Origin: Pandoraea norimbergensis
GTDB lineage: Bacteria > Pseudomonadota > Gammaproteobacteria > Burkholderiales > Burkholderiaceae
Assembly: GCF_001465545.3 (NCBI RefSeq)
Contig: NZ_CP013480.3
Span: 310,001 to 374,000, forward strand
DNA: 64,000 bases
Direction: 5' to 3'
Positions within the stretch are counted from its first letter, which is position 1, and each line of letters starts with the position of its first letter. A model generated the notes under the pieces. That model saw only the letters and a program-made list of their open reading frames with translations, searched no databases and had not been told where the DNA came from. Both the position numbers and the translations under genes were made by a program. Shown piece after piece: positions 1 to 9,879 of the stretch.

Positions 1-1
1 A

Positions 2-1318
2 ATGCCGGGTCTGATGGCCACGCGTGAAGAATTCAAGGCCACCCAGCCGCTCAAGGGCGCCCGCATTGCCGGCTCCCTCCACATGACGATCCAGACGGGC
101 GTGCTCATCGAGACGCTGACCGCGCTGGGCGCCGAAGTGCGCTGGGCCTCGTGCAACATTTTCTCGACGCAAGATCACGCCGCTGCGGCCATCGCTGCCG
201 CCGGTATCCCCGTGTTCGCGTTCAAGGGCGAATCGCTCGACGAATACTGGGAATACAGCCACCGCATCTTCGAATGGCCGAACGGCGAGTTCGCCAACAT
301 GATTCTCGATGACGGCGGCGACGCCACGCTGCTGCTGATTCTGGGCAGCAAGGCCGAGAAGGACCTCTCGGTCGTCGCCAACCCGACCAACGAAGAAGAA
401 GTGGCCCTGTACGAGGCGATCAAGCGTCACATCGCCCTCGACCCGCAGTGGTACAGCAAGCGCCTGTCGCAAATCCAGGGCGTGACCGAAGAGACCACCA
501 CGGGCGTGCACCGTCTGTACCAGATGGAAAAGGACGGCACGCTGCCGTTCCCGGCCATCAACGTCAACGACTCGGTGACCAAGTCGAAGTTCGACAACCT
601 GTACGGCTGCCGCGAGTCGCTCGTCGACGGTATCAAGCGCGCGACCGACGTGATGATCGCCGGCAAGATCGCACTCGTGGCCGGTTACGGCGACGTGGGC
701 AAGGGCTGCGCACAAAGCCTGCGTGGTCTGGGCGCGACGGTGTGGGTTACCGAAATCGACCCGATCTGCGCACTGCAAGCCGCGATGGAAGGCTACCGCG
801 TCGTGACGATGGAATATGCCGCCGACAAGGCCGACATCTTCGTGACCGCCACGGGCAACTTCCACGTGATCGATCACGACCACATGGCCGCCATGAAGAA
901 CCAGGCGATCGTGTGCAACATCGGTCACTTCGACTCGGAAATCAACGTCGCGTCGACCCGCAAGTACGAGTGGGAAAACATCAAGCCGCAGGTTGATCAC
1001 ATCATCTTCCCGGACGGCAAGCGCATCATCCTGCTGGCCGAAGGCCGCCTCGTGAATCTGGGCTGCGCCACGGGTCACCCGTCGTTCGTGATGAGCAACT
1101 CGTTCACCAACCAGACGCTCGCGCAGATTGAATTGTTCGTGGACGGCGCCAAGTACAAGAACAGCGTGTACGTGCTGCCGAAGCATCTGGACGAGAAGGT
1201 TGCGCGTCTGCACCTGGGCCGTATCGGTGCCGAGCTGACCGTGCTGAGCGACGATCAGGCGAAGTACATCAGCGTCGACAAGAACGGTCCGTTCAAGCCG
1301 TCGCACTACCGTTATTAA
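2..1318 (+). CDS. ahcY: Adenosylhomocysteinase, 5' end outside window
   Basis: Hydrolyses S-adenosylhomocysteine to adenosine and homocysteine, closing the methyl cycle in the cytoplasm. The 438 visible residues contain the NAD-binding loop [14 protein letters not shown] and end in the family C-terminus KPSHYRY. Family members are about 470 residues and this one opens in the conserved [10 protein letters not shown] stretch, so roughly 35 N-terminal residues lie before the window and the methionine at position 2 is internal. metF follows three genes later, a one-carbon neighbourhood common in beta-proteobacteria. Its promoter, and any SAH riboswitch, would be outside the window. Confidence 0.97.
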   Translation: MPGLMATREEFKATQPLKGARIAGSLHMTIQTGVLIETLTALGAEVRWASCNIFSTQDHAAAAIAAAGIPVFAFKGESLDEYWEYSHRIFEWPNGEFANMILDDGGDATLLLILGSKAEKDLSVVANPTNEEEVALYEAIKRHIALDPQWYSKRLSQIQGVTEETTTGVHRLYQMEKDGTLPFPAINVNDSVTKSKFDNLYGCRESLVDGIKRATDVMIAGKIALVAGYGDVGKGCAQSLRGLGATVWVTEIDPICALQAAMEGYRVVTMEYAADKADIFVTATGNFHVIDHDHMAAMKNQAIVCNIGHFDSEINVASTRKYEWENIKPQVDHIIFPDGKRIILLAEGRLVNLGCATGHPSFVMSNSFTNQTLAQIELFVDGAKYKNSVYVLPKHLDEKVARLHLGRIGAELTVLSDDQAKYISVDKNGPFKPSHYRY

Positions 1319-1338
1319 GTGCTAATTAGGTAGTACCC

Positions 1339-1367
1339 ACGCGGCTGCGCCCAGTGCGCAGCCGCGT
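1339..1367 (+). terminator. Strong hairpin after ahcY
   Basis: A perfect 12-bp inverted repeat (ACGCGGCTGCGC and its complement) encloses a 5-nt loop, CCAGT. No T run follows. It could end or attenuate ahcY transcription, or protect the 3' end of the message while some read-through reaches the next genes. The structure is seen; the role is inferred. Confidence 0.55.
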
Positions 1368-1433
1368 ACGAATTCTTGTAACTGCCGGTGTTGACGGCGA
1401 CGTCTCGCACCGGCGTGTCCTTCGGAGCTTGCC

Positions 1434-1793
1434 ATGCGTCTGCTGCTGATTTGGCTCATCAATGCCATCGCACTTCTCGTTTTGCCGCACATCATCTCGG
1501 GCGTTCAGCTCAAGGGCATCGGTACGGCGCTGATCGTTGCGGTCGTGCTCGGCCTGATCAACGCATTCCTGCGTCCGCTGCTCGTGGTGCTCACGCTGCC
1601 GGTCACGGTCGTCACGCTCGGATTGTTCATCTTCGTGATCAATGCGTTGCTGTTCTGGCTGGCCGCTAACGTGGTCAAGGGGTTCGAAGTCTCGGGCTTC
1701 TGGGCGGCGCTCTTCGGCTCGCTGCTGTACAGCCTGATCTCGTGGATTCTGTCGGCGCTGGTGTTCGGCGGCGACCGCGCGACTAACGTTTAA
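1434..1793 (+). CDS. Phage holin family 4-like small membrane protein
   Basis: A 119-residue protein made almost entirely of four hydrophobic segments (about residues 2-20, 25-45, 50-75 and 85-112), with the N-terminal pattern MRLLLIWLINAIALLVLP. This matches the YvlD/phage-holin-4-2 superfamily of small inner-membrane proteins, which are chromosomal and of unclear function despite the name. It sits between ahcY and tlyA, as in related beta-proteobacteria. Nothing nearby suggests a phage. Family assignment is good; function is unknown. Confidence 0.8.
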   Translation: MRLLLIWLINAIALLVLPHIISGVQLKGIGTALIVAVVLGLINAFLRPLLVVLTLPVTVVTLGLFIFVINALLFWLAANVVKGFEVSGFWAALFGSLLYSLISWILSALVFGGDRATNV

Positions 1794-1868
1794 CGCAACG
1801 TTTAACCGAGTGTTTATCCGGCACGTGCGCGCCCGCGTGCCTGCTTTCCTCCGCAGGAATTTGTTGTC

Positions 1869-2726
1869 ATGCCGTCATCCCTTCGTGTCGATCAGGCACT
1901 CGTGTCGCGAGGCCTCGCGTCATCGCGTACTGCCGCGCAACGGTTGATCGATGCGGGGCGGGTGTACGTTGCCGACACGGACACCGTCCTCAAGAAAGCC
2001 AGCCAGCTCGTGGCGAGCGATGAAGTGCTCGAAGTGCGTGCCGCAGTCGACGGGCTGCCGGGCGAGGATCGCTACGTTTCTCGCGGCGGCTTGAAGCTCG
2101 AAGGTGCGCTCGCGGCGGCCGGGCTGGATGCCGATGACCTGAAGGGGCGCACGGCGCTCGACGTCGGGCTGTCAACCGGTGGCTTTGCCGACTGCCTCTT
2201 GCAGAAGGGCGTGGCGCAGGTCATTGGTGTGGATGTCGGTCACGGGCAATTGCATGGCCGGATGGTGACCGAGCCGCGACTGATTTCGCTGGAGGGGATC
2301 AACGCGCGGTACCTGACGCGCGAAATGCTGGATGCGCAGTTGGCGCAGTGGAAGTCGCCGTCGGCGAGCGAGGGGACGGCTGCGTCGGCACCCGCGTTGA
2401 CGGCCCCCGAGGCGGGCTTCGATGTGATCGTGGGCGACGTGTCGTTCATCTCGCTCACGCTGGTGCTGCCGGCGCTCGCGCCGCTGCTGGCGCCGGGCGG
2501 CGACCTGCTGATGCTGGTCAAGCCGCAGTTTGAAGTGGGACGCGAGAACATCGGGCGCGGTGGCCTCGTGCGCGACGAAGCGCAATATGCGCAAGTGGAG
2601 ACAAAGATCCGCACCGCCTGCGAGTCGCTCGGCCTCACGGTGGCCGGCTGGTTCGACAGCCCGATTACGGGCGGTGACGGTAACCGGGAGTTTTTCGTGC
2701 ACGCCACGCATGCCAAGGCGGCATGA
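1869..2726 (+). CDS. tlyA: TlyA family rRNA 2'-O-methyltransferase / hemolysin-like
   Basis: A 285-residue protein with an N-terminal S4 RNA-binding domain (about residues 5-65, LVSRGLASSRTAAQRLI) followed by an FtsJ-like SAM methyltransferase domain: motif I DVGLSTGGFADCLLQKG, then GDVSFISLTLV and LVKPQFEVGRENIGRGG. TlyA enzymes methylate ribosomal RNA riboses; some are also called hemolysins. The length is normal. A short insertion rich in Ala, Ser and Pro near residues 160-180 looks like a flexible loop. The next gene, metF, starts 37 bp after its stop. Confidence 0.93.
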   Translation: MPSSLRVDQALVSRGLASSRTAAQRLIDAGRVYVADTDTVLKKASQLVASDEVLEVRAAVDGLPGEDRYVSRGGLKLEGALAAAGLDADDLKGRTALDVGLSTGGFADCLLQKGVAQVIGVDVGHGQLHGRMVTEPRLISLEGINARYLTREMLDAQLAQWKSPSASEGTAASAPALTAPEAGFDVIVGDVSFISLTLVLPALAPLLAPGGDLLMLVKPQFEVGRENIGRGGLVRDEAQYAQVETKIRTACESLGLTVAGWFDSPITGGDGNREFFVHATHAKAA

Positions 2727-2763
2727 GTGCTACGCGAACGGCTCTCTCGATAATCAGAAGATC

Positions 2764-3594
2764 ATGACGCAACCCTCTTTCAGCTTCGAATTCTTCCCGC
2801 CCAAGACCGCCGAGGGCGCGGAGAAGCTGCGCGCGACGCGCCAGCAACTGTTTCCACTCGGTCCGAAATTTGTCTCGGTGACGTTCGGTGCCGGCGGTTC
2901 GACCCAGCAGGGTACGATCGATACGGTGGTGGAAATCCAACGCGAAGGCGTCGAAGCGGCACCGCACCTGTCATGCGTGGGGTCGACCAAAGACAACATC
3001 CGCGACATCCTCCAGACGTACCGCAGTCATGGCATCCGTCACATCGTGGCGCTGCGCGGCGACCTGCCGTCGGGCATGGGCGAAATCGGTGAGTTTCGTT
3101 ACGCGTCGGAGCTGGTCGAATTCATTCGTGCCGAGACGGGCGACTGGTTCCACATCGAAGTGGCGGCTTACCCCGAGTACCACCCGCAGGCGAAGTCGCC
3201 GCGTCTGGACCTCGAACACTTTGCCGACAAGGTGAAGGCCGGCGCCGATTCGGCGATCACGCAGTATTTCTTCAATGCGGACGCTTACTTCCGCTTTGTC
3301 GACGATGCCGCGCGCCTTGGCGTGAACGTGCCGATCGTGCCGGGCATCATGCCGATCACGAATTACTCGCAGATGATGCGGTTCTCGGACATGTGCGGTG
3401 CGGAAGTGCCGCGCTGGATCGCCAAGCGCCTCGAAGGCTTTGGCGACGACCGTGAGTCGATTCGCGCGTTTGGCCTCGACGTGGTGACCGCACTGTGTGA
3501 GCGCCTGCTCGCCGACGGCGTCCCGGGTCTGCATTTCTATACGCTCAACGCGGCAGCCGCCACCAAGGCGATGTGGCAGCGACTGGGTCTGTAA
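2764..3594 (+). CDS. metF: Methylenetetrahydrofolate reductase
   Basis: FAD-dependent reduction of 5,10-methylene-THF to 5-methyl-THF, the methyl donor for methionine synthesis. The protein begins MTQPSFSFEFFPPKT, the family's N-terminal signature, and is 276 residues, a normal length. The catalytic Glu is in FEFFPP; other conserved stretches are VSVTFGAGGST and the ALRGDLP loop. The reading frame is open upstream into tlyA, but the ATG at 2764 is the only start that fits family length. Its position with ahcY supports a methyl-cycle role. Confidence 0.96.
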   Translation: MTQPSFSFEFFPPKTAEGAEKLRATRQQLFPLGPKFVSVTFGAGGSTQQGTIDTVVEIQREGVEAAPHLSCVGSTKDNIRDILQTYRSHGIRHIVALRGDLPSGMGEIGEFRYASELVEFIRAETGDWFHIEVAAYPEYHPQAKSPRLDLEHFADKVKAGADSAITQYFFNADAYFRFVDDAARLGVNVPIVPGIMPITNYSQMMRFSDMCGAEVPRWIAKRLEGFGDDRESIRAFGLDVVTALCERLLADGVPGLHFYTLNAAAATKAMWQRLGL

Positions 3595-4035
3595 ACCGGG
3601 TTTACTTCCGGCAATCACAAACTGCGTCAATGTCGGTGCGCCCCATGGCAGGGCGCATCGATCGTCTTCAGGTCTCACGGCCGCGCGCCGCGCACTCGCC
3701 GGGCCTTGCCCCTTGCCCCGCGGTACTTCAGACACTTCACATACGCGCTACGGCTTTCAAGTCGTGGCCGCTTTCGCTCCCCGCACCGGTGCAGCGCTGC
3801 ACCGGTGCGCGTCATCGCTGACTGGGCGGCGATTGCGCCGATCAGGCACCTGAATGTCAATCCTAATCAAAATTAAGTGATTTCCTAATTGAAAACGCTG
3901 CAAATCGGCGAATTGCTAGGGATTTGGCGTGTTGTGACGCGAGGTAACCTTCAGTAATATTCCCGGGTGCTCGGCGGCGACCCCTAACCGGACGAACCGA
4001 TCCTGAGCCTCGAAAAATATCATTCCGAGGAGCCT
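3595..4035 (+). other. 441-bp spacer: metF end to dppA
   Basis: No convincing gene. It holds a 28-bp perfect palindrome (3782-3809). From about 3855 it is markedly A/T-rich for this genome, with repeated TAAT and ATTA motifs around 3866-3890, the likely promoter and operator region of the dpp operon. A clear ribosome-binding site (GAGGAG) lies 4027-4032 before the dppA ATG. Small ORFs here have no family resemblance. Confidence 0.6.
3782..3809. repeat. 28-bp perfect palindrome
   Basis: CGCACCGGTGCAGC is followed immediately by its exact reverse complement, giving 28 bp of uninterrupted dyad symmetry with no loop. The centre is GCAGCGCTGC and each arm also contains the self-complementary ACCGGT. 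It could act as a transcription terminator (cruciform or hairpin RNA) after metF, or as an operator for a dimeric or tetrameric regulator. No T run follows. Confidence 0.85.
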
Positions 4036-5676
4036 ATGAAACGAACCCACACCCTGCGTTTGCTTTTGGCTGCTACTCTGCTTGCCGGCGCGACCGCGAT
4101 CCAGTCCGCCGCAGCAGTCGAGCTCCCGAACAAGACCCTTGTCTACTGCTCTGAGGGCAGCCCGGCCGGCTTCGATCCGGGGCAACTGACCACCGGCACG
4201 GACTTCGATCCTGCCGACGCCATCTACAACCGTCTTATCGCGTTCGTACCGGGCGAAACCGGGGTGATGCCGTCGCTCGCCGAGAAGTGGGACATTTCGC
4301 CGGACAACAAGGTCTACACCTTCCATCTGCGCAAAGGTGTCAAGTTCCACACCACCGAATACTTCACGCCCACGCGGGACTTCAATGCCGAAGACGTGAA
4401 GTTCACGTTCGAGCGCATGGGCGATCGCGAGATGCCCTTCCGCAAGGCTTATCCGGCTGAGTTTCCGTATTTCGTCGACATGGGACTCCAGAAGGACATC
4501 GACCGTATCGAGATCGTCGATCCGTACACCGTGCGCTTCGTGCTGAAGCAGGTCGACGCACCGTTCATCCAGAATCTGGCCATGTCGTTCGCGTCGATCC
4601 TTTCGAAGGAATACGCAGACAAGCTGCTTGCCGCGAACAATTCCCGCGACATCGCGCTCAAGCCGGTCGGCACCGGGCCGTTCATCTTCCGCAGCTACAC
4701 GAAGGACGCCACGCTGCGTCTGGATGGCAACAAGGACTACTGGAATACGAATCTGCCGCCGAAGGTGGGCAAGCTGATCTTCGCGATCACCACCGACGCC
4801 AACGTCCGTATCCAGAAGCTCAAGCGCAACGAATGCCAGGTCGCAACGTACCCGCGCCCGGCTGACGTCGATTCGCTCAAGGCTGATATTTCGGCGCAGG
4901 GCAAGGCGTCGAAGCTGAAGATGCCGGATCAGGTCGGTTTCAACCTCGGCTATGTGGCGTACAACGTGCAGAAGAAGCCGCTCGACCGCGTGGAAGTGCG
5001 TCAGGCACTCGACATGGCGATCAACAAGCAGGCGATTCTCCAGTCCGTCTACGGCTCGGCCGGACAGTTGTCGAACGGCGCGCCGATGCCGCCGACGCAA
5101 TGGTCCTACGACAAGAACATCAAGCCGTCCGGCTACGACCCCGAGAAAGCCAAGGCGTTGCTCGACAAGGCAGGCGTGAAGGGTATCGAAATCACGCTGT
5201 GGGCGATGCCGGTGCAGCGTCCGTATAACCCGAACGGCAAGCTCATGGCCGAAATGATTCAGGCCGACTGGGCGAAGATCGGCGTGAAAGCGAACATCGT
5301 CACGTACGAATGGGGTGAGTACATCAAGCGCGCGAAGGCTGGCGAGCACGATGCGCTGCTCATTGGCTGGACCGGCGACAACGGCGATCCGGACAACTGG
5401 CTCGGCGTGCTGCTCGGCTGCGATTCGATGAACGGCAACAACTTCTCGAAGTGGTGCTACAAGCCGTTCGACGATCTCATCAAACAGGCACGTCAGACCA
5501 CGGACGTCGCGGCGCGCACGAAGCTGTACACGCAGGCGCAGGAAATCTTCGCGCAGCAACTGCCGTTCTCGCCTATCGCGCACTCCACGCAATACAAGCC
5601 GATGGCGACGAACGTGAAGGGCTTCAAGCTCAGCCCGTTCAGCCGTAACAGTTTTGCTGGCGTGTCTCTCGACTGA
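4036..5676 (+). CDS. dppA: Dipeptide ABC transporter periplasmic binding protein
   Basis: A 546-residue extracytoplasmic solute-binding protein of family 5 (peptide/opine/nickel). It has a classic signal peptide (MKRTHTLRLLLAATLLAGA, cleavage near AAAVELP). The mature N-terminus LVYCSEGSPAGFDPGQLTTG and the cysteine pair GCDSMNGNNFSKWCY are typical of DppA. It captures di- or oligopeptides in the periplasm for DppBCDF. It starts with a strong ribosome-binding site. A hairpin in the 200-bp gap before dppB fits higher expression of the binding protein than of the membrane parts. Peptide specificity is inferred from the family; haem or nickel-chelate uptake is possible. Confidence 0.93.
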   Translation: MKRTHTLRLLLAATLLAGATAIQSAAAVELPNKTLVYCSEGSPAGFDPGQLTTGTDFDPADAIYNRLIAFVPGETGVMPSLAEKWDISPDNKVYTFHLRKGVKFHTTEYFTPTRDFNAEDVKFTFERMGDREMPFRKAYPAEFPYFVDMGLQKDIDRIEIVDPYTVRFVLKQVDAPFIQNLAMSFASILSKEYADKLLAANNSRDIALKPVGTGPFIFRSYTKDATLRLDGNKDYWNTNLPPKVGKLIFAITTDANVRIQKLKRNECQVATYPRPADVDSLKADISAQGKASKLKMPDQVGFNLGYVAYNVQKKPLDRVEVRQALDMAINKQAILQSVYGSAGQLSNGAPMPPTQWSYDKNIKPSGYDPEKAKALLDKAGVKGIEITLWAMPVQRPYNPNGKLMAEMIQADWAKIGVKANIVTYEWGEYIKRAKAGEHDALLIGWTGDNGDPDNWLGVLLGCDSMNGNNFSKWCYKPFDDLIKQARQTTDVAARTKLYTQAQEIFAQQLPFSPIAHSTQYKPMATNVKGFKLSPFSRNSFAGVSLD

Positions 5677-5740
5677 TACGCGATAAATGCTCGACTGATC
5701 GGGTTTCACTGCCCGGTAACACGCAATAGATTGGTATCAA

Positions 5741-5776
5741 GCAGGCAGACCCGGCCGCCGCGCCGGATCTGCCTGC
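5741..5776 (+). terminator. Intercistronic hairpin between dppA and dppB
   Basis: GCAGGCAGA and TCTGCCTGC form a 9-bp stem that continues, after one mismatch, through CCGGC/GCCGG around a short loop. No T run follows. Such structures commonly stabilise the upstream message and reduce read-through, giving more binding protein than permease. The role is inferred. Confidence 0.6.
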
Positions 5777-5876
5777 CGCACCAAGACAAACGGTCGTTCA
5801 CGACTGAATAACGCGGCACAGCGCCACCCGTCCTGCCGCCGGGGGCGGGCGGTGCGCAAGCCCACGGAACCCTCAT

Positions 5877-6881
5877 ATGCTGAGATTCGTCCTGCGACGA
5901 CTGGGCATGGTGATCCCGACCTTTATCGGCATCACCGTCCTGGCGTTCGCGCTGATCCACCTCATTCCCGGCGATCCGATCGAAGTGCTCGTGGGCGAGC
6001 GAAACCTCGACCCCGTCATGCACGCCGAAGCTATGAAACGGCTCGGGCTCGATCAACCGCTCACCACCCAATACTTCGTCTATCTGAAGCACGCCGCGCA
6101 AGGCGACCTCGGGCGCTCCATCGTGACCAACGAAGGCGTGCTGCACGAGTTCTTCTCGCGCTTCCCCGCCACGCTCGAACTGGCCACGTGCGCGATGCTC
6201 TTCGCGCTGATCGTCGGCCTGCCTGCCGGTGTCGCCGCGTCGTTGCGGCGCGGCAAGATGCTCGACCACACCACGATGGGGGCGGCGCTGACCGGCTATT
6301 CGATGCCCATCTTCTGGTGGGGGTTGTTGCTGATCATGCTCTTCTCGGTCGATCTGCAATGGACGCCCGTGTCGGGGCGCATCGGTGTGGAATACGACGT
6401 ACCGTTCGTGACCGGCTTCATGCTCATCGACACGCTGCTCTCGGGGGATCCGGGCGCGTTCTCGTCCGCCGTGAGCCATCTGATTCTGCCGACCATCGTG
6501 CTCGGCACCGTGCCGCTAGCGGTGATCGCGCGCATGACGCGCTCGGCCATGCTCGAAGTGCTGCGTGAGGACTACATCCGGACGGCGCGTGCGAAAGGGC
6601 TGTCGCCTTGGCGCGTGATCGTCGTGCACGCACTGCGCAACGCCCTTATTCCTGTGATTACTGTGATTGGGCTGCAAGTCGGCACGCTACTGGCGGGCGC
6701 GGTACTCACGGAGAACGTGTTCTCGTGGCCCGGCATCGGTAAATGGCTGATCGACGCCATTTTGCGACGCGACTATCCGGTGGTGCAGGGCGGGATTCTG
6801 CTCATCGCGACGGGCGTCATTCTGGTCAACTTGCTGGTCGACGTGCTCTACGGCGTCGTCAATCCGCGCATTCGGCACTGA
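5877..6881 (+). CDS. dppB: Dipeptide ABC transporter permease DppB
   Basis: A 334-residue inner-membrane permease with the N-terminal family signature MLRFVLRRLGMVIPTF, six predicted membrane spans and the cytoplasmic EAA loop (about residues 222-250, RTARAKGLSPWRVI). It pairs with DppC to form the channel. It ends in the family pattern DVLYGVVNPRIRH. The gene follows dppA by 200 bp and precedes dppC by 12 bp. Confidence 0.95.
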   Translation: MLRFVLRRLGMVIPTFIGITVLAFALIHLIPGDPIEVLVGERNLDPVMHAEAMKRLGLDQPLTTQYFVYLKHAAQGDLGRSIVTNEGVLHEFFSRFPATLELATCAMLFALIVGLPAGVAASLRRGKMLDHTTMGAALTGYSMPIFWWGLLLIMLFSVDLQWTPVSGRIGVEYDVPFVTGFMLIDTLLSGDPGAFSSAVSHLILPTIVLGTVPLAVIARMTRSAMLEVLREDYIRTARAKGLSPWRVIVVHALRNALIPVITVIGLQVGTLLAGAVLTENVFSWPGIGKWLIDAILRRDYPVVQGGILLIATGVILVNLLVDVLYGVVNPRIRH

Positions 6882-6893
6882 AGGAGGTCAACA

Positions 6894-7814
6894 ATGAGTG
6901 ACACGCCTGCTACGCTGCCGCCGCCCGCCGCCATTACGGCCACGCCTCGCGCGCGCCTGGTGCGGGAATTCCTGCGCAGCTTTACCGCCAATCGCGGCGC
7001 GACGTTCGCCGCGATTATCTTGATATTGATGTTCCTTGCGGCCATCTTTGCGCCGATGATCGCGCCGCACAGTCCCATCGAGCAATACCGCGATTTCGTG
7101 AAGATTCCGCCCGCTTGGTTTGACGGTGGCAACGCACGCTTTCTGCTCGGCACCGACGAAGCCGGGCGCGACATCCTTTCACGCCTGATCTTTGGGGCGC
7201 GCCTGTCGTTCTGGATCGGTCTGTCGTCGGTGGTGTTGTCGCTGATTCCGGGCATTCTGCTCGGCCTGCTCGCGGCGTTTTTCCCGCGCTGGCTCGACAC
7301 GCCGATCATGCGCCTGATGGACATGATGATGGCGCTGCCGTCGCTGCTGCTGGCCGTGGCCGTGGTGGCCATCATCGGGCCGGGACTCGCTAACACGACC
7401 ATCGCGATTGCCATTGTGACGCTGCCCGCGTATGTGCGTCTCACGCGCGCGGCCGCCATCGGCGAATTGCAGCGCGAGTACGTGACTGCCTCGCGTATGG
7501 CCGGTGCCGGCACGCTGCGCTTGATGTTCTCGACCGTGCTGCCGAACTGTGCGGCCCCGCTGATCGTGCAGGCGACGCTGAGCTTCTCGGTGGCCATTCT
7601 CGATGCGGCGGCGCTCGGCTTTCTCGGGCTGGGCGTGCAACCGCCGCTCGCCGAGTGGGGTTCGATGCTCGCGTCGGCGCGCGACTATATGGAAAGTGCC
7701 TGGTGGATTGTGACGCTGCCGGGTCTTGCGATCGTCATCTCGGTCCTTGCGATCAACCTGGTCGGCGACGGCCTGCGCGACGCCCTCGACCCCAAACTGA
7801 AGCGAATCGCATGA
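6894..7814 (+). CDS. dppC: Dipeptide ABC transporter permease DppC
   Basis: A 306-residue permease with a cytoplasmic N-terminus, a first membrane span near residues 35-58, the family motif [20 protein letters not shown], and an EAA loop at [13 protein letters not shown]. It forms the heterodimeric pore with DppB. A good ribosome-binding site (GGAGGT) precedes the ATG. Its stop overlaps the dppD start (ATGA), implying translational coupling. Confidence 0.95.
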   Translation: MSDTPATLPPPAAITATPRARLVREFLRSFTANRGATFAAIILILMFLAAIFAPMIAPHSPIEQYRDFVKIPPAWFDGGNARFLLGTDEAGRDILSRLIFGARLSFWIGLSSVVLSLIPGILLGLLAAFFPRWLDTPIMRLMDMMMALPSLLLAVAVVAIIGPGLANTTIAIAIVTLPAYVRLTRAAAIGELQREYVTASRMAGAGTLRLMFSTVLPNCAAPLIVQATLSFSVAILDAAALGFLGLGVQPPLAEWGSMLASARDYMESAWWIVTLPGLAIVISVLAINLVGDGLRDALDPKLKRIA

Positions 7815-8836
7815 GTCTGCTCACTATCCGCAATCTATCGGTCGACTTCGAAGGGGCACGCGCCGTCGAAGGCATCGACCTCGACGTCGGCCAGGGCGAA
7901 ATTCTCGGCGTGGTCGGCGAGTCCGGCTCGGGCAAGAGCGTGACGATGCTCGCGCTCATGGGGCTGATCGACGCCCCCGGGCGTGTCACTGCCGACGAAG
8001 TCAGCTTCGACGGACGCGACCTGCTGCACGCCTCGGCGCGGCAGCGACGCAACATTGTCGGGCGCGACGTGTCCATGATCTTTCAGGACGCGCTCTCGAG
8101 CCTGAACCCGAGCTATTCCATCGGCTATCAGATCGGTGAAGTGCTGCGCCGGCACATGGGACTGCGTGGCCGGGCGCTGCGCGATCGCATCGTGGAGTTG
8201 CTAGAACAGGTGGAAATTCCCGATGCCGCGAACCGGCTCGGTGCGTATCCGCATCAACTCTCGGGCGGGATGAACCAGCGCGTGATGATCGCGATGGCGA
8301 TTGCGTGCCAGCCGAAGTTGCTGATCGCCGACGAACCGACGACCGCGCTCGACGTGACCATTCAGGCGCAGATCATGGCGTTGCTGCTGCGTTTGCAGCG
8401 CGATCACGGGATGTCGCTCGTGTTGATTTCGCACGATCTGGCCGTGGTGGCCGAAGTGGCGCACCGCGTGGCCGTGATGTACGCGGGGCAGGTGATCGAG
8501 GTGCAGCAGGTCCCGGCGCTGTTCGACGCACCGCATCATCCCTACACCGAGGCGCTGCTTGCGGCGATTCCTGAACACAACCGAGGCGTGCGACGCCTGC
8601 ATACCTTGCCCGGCGTGGTGCCGGGCCGCGACGATCGGCCGGCCGGGTGTCTGCTGTCGCCGCGCTGTCCTTATGCCGATGATCATTGCCGCACGGTGCA
8701 ACCCAAGCTTGAGCCCTATACCGGGCCGACAGCCATCGGGTCGCCGCGCGTGCGGTGCTTCAAGCCACTGCCACATGCGGCGGGTGGTCTGACGGGTGGT
8801 ACGGCAGGTGGACTGGTCACCGGAGGTGCGCAATGA
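7811..8836 (+). CDS. dppD: Dipeptide ABC transporter ATPase DppD
   Basis: A 341-residue ABC ATPase starting [15 protein letters not shown]. Walker A is GESGSGKSV, the signature is [16 protein letters not shown], Walker B is [12 protein letters not shown]. The C-terminal oligopeptide/dipeptide extension contains the Cys cluster [14 protein letters not shown], typical of DppD/OppD where it may bind an iron-sulfur cluster. The start at 7811 overlaps the dppC stop; the longer open frame upstream lies inside dppC and is rejected. Works with DppF. Confidence 0.95.
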   Translation: MSLLTIRNLSVDFEGARAVEGIDLDVGQGEILGVVGESGSGKSVTMLALMGLIDAPGRVTADEVSFDGRDLLHASARQRRNIVGRDVSMIFQDALSSLNPSYSIGYQIGEVLRRHMGLRGRALRDRIVELLEQVEIPDAANRLGAYPHQLSGGMNQRVMIAMAIACQPKLLIADEPTTALDVTIQAQIMALLLRLQRDHGMSLVLISHDLAVVAEVAHRVAVMYAGQVIEVQQVPALFDAPHHPYTEALLAAIPEHNRGVRRLHTLPGVVPGRDDRPAGCLLSPRCPYADDHCRTVQPKLEPYTGPTAIGSPRVRCFKPLPHAAGGLTGGTAGGLVTGGAQ

Positions 8837-9879
8837 GTGAAACCGTTTTCGCGACGCCGCCGGGCGGCCCGGACACTCCGCAAACAACGACGCGTGAGCG
8901 TGAGCCGAATCGTACCGTGCTGGCCGCCCGCGATCTGAAGCGTTTTTACACCGTCAACCGGGGCATGTTCCGTGCGGACGCGAGCGTCAAGGCCCTGAAC
9001 GGCGTGTCGTTCGAGTTGTCGGCTGGCCGGACACTGGCCGTGGTGGGCGAGTCGGGGTGCGGCAAATCGACGCTGGCACGGGTGCTGACGTTGATCGAGC
9101 CGCCGACGTCCGGCACACTCGCCATCGACGCGACCGAGACAACCGGGGCATCGGCGGGCGATCTGGCCCCGTTGCGTACGCGGGTGCAAATGGTGTTCCA
9201 GAACCCGTACGCGTCGCTCAATCCGCGCAAGACGGTCGGGCAGGCGCTGGATGAGCCGCTGGCCATCAATACGGCGCTCACCCGCGCCGAGCGGGGCGAG
9301 AAGATTGCGGCGATGATGCGCACGGTGGGGCTCCGCCCGGAGCATGTGGCGCGGTATCCGCATATGTTCTCGGGCGGGCAGCGGCAGCGCGTGGCGATTG
9401 CGCGGGCGATGATTCTGTCGCCGGCAATCGTGGTGGCGGACGAGCCGGTCTCGGCCCTGGATGTCTCAATTCAGGCACAGATCCTGAATCTTTTCATGGA
9501 TTTGCAGGACCGATACGCGACGAGTTACGTATTCGTGTCGCATAATCTCGCCGTGGTCGAGCATGTGGCCGACGACGTGATGGTGATGTATCTCGGCCGC
9601 GCGGTCGAACACGGCCCCAAGGCCGCCGTGTTTGGCCGGCCGCTGCATCCGTACACCAAGGCGCTGATGTCGGCCACGCCGGCCATCAAGCCGAGCGAGC
9701 GGCGCGTGAAGATTGCGTTGATCGGCGAGTTGCCGTCGCCGCTGCGCCCGCCGCCGGGGTGTGCGTTTGCGCCGCGCTGTCCGTATGCCGTCGACCATTG
9801 CCGAGAGGAAGTGCCGCAATTGCGCGAGCTCGAAGGACGTCTGGTGGCGTGCCATCGGGTTGAAGACATTGAGGGATGA
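8833..9879 (+). CDS. dppF: Dipeptide ABC transporter ATPase DppF
   Basis: A 348-residue second ABC ATPase of the importer. Walker [10 protein letters not shown], signature [15 protein letters not shown], Walker [13 protein letters not shown], and a C-terminal extension with the Cys cluster [14 protein letters not shown]. The ATG at 8833 overlaps the dppD stop and follows GGAGGT at good spacing. The N-terminal 35 residues are a non-conserved polar extension. The stop overlaps the next gene. Confidence 0.95.
   Translation: MSETVFATPPGGPDTPQTTTREREPNRTVLAARDLKRFYTVNRGMFRADASVKALNGVSFELSAGRTLAVVGESGCGKSTLARVLTLIEPPTSGTLAIDATETTGASAGDLAPLRTRVQMVFQNPYASLNPRKTVGQALDEPLAINTALTRAERGEKIAAMMRTVGLRPEHVARYPHMFSGGQRQRVAIARAMILSPAIVVADEPVSALDVSIQAQILNLFMDLQDRYATSYVFVSHNLAVVEHVADDVMVMYLGRAVEHGPKAAVFGRPLHPYTKALMSATPAIKPSERRVKIALIGELPSPLRPPPGCAFAPRCPYAVDHCREEVPQLRELEGRLVACHRVEDIEG

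Noticed and set aside
3916..5709. Minus-strand ORF of 597 codons opposite dppA
   Set aside because: It is an antisense shadow of a clear dppA gene, rich in Arg and His as expected for GC-rich antisense frames.
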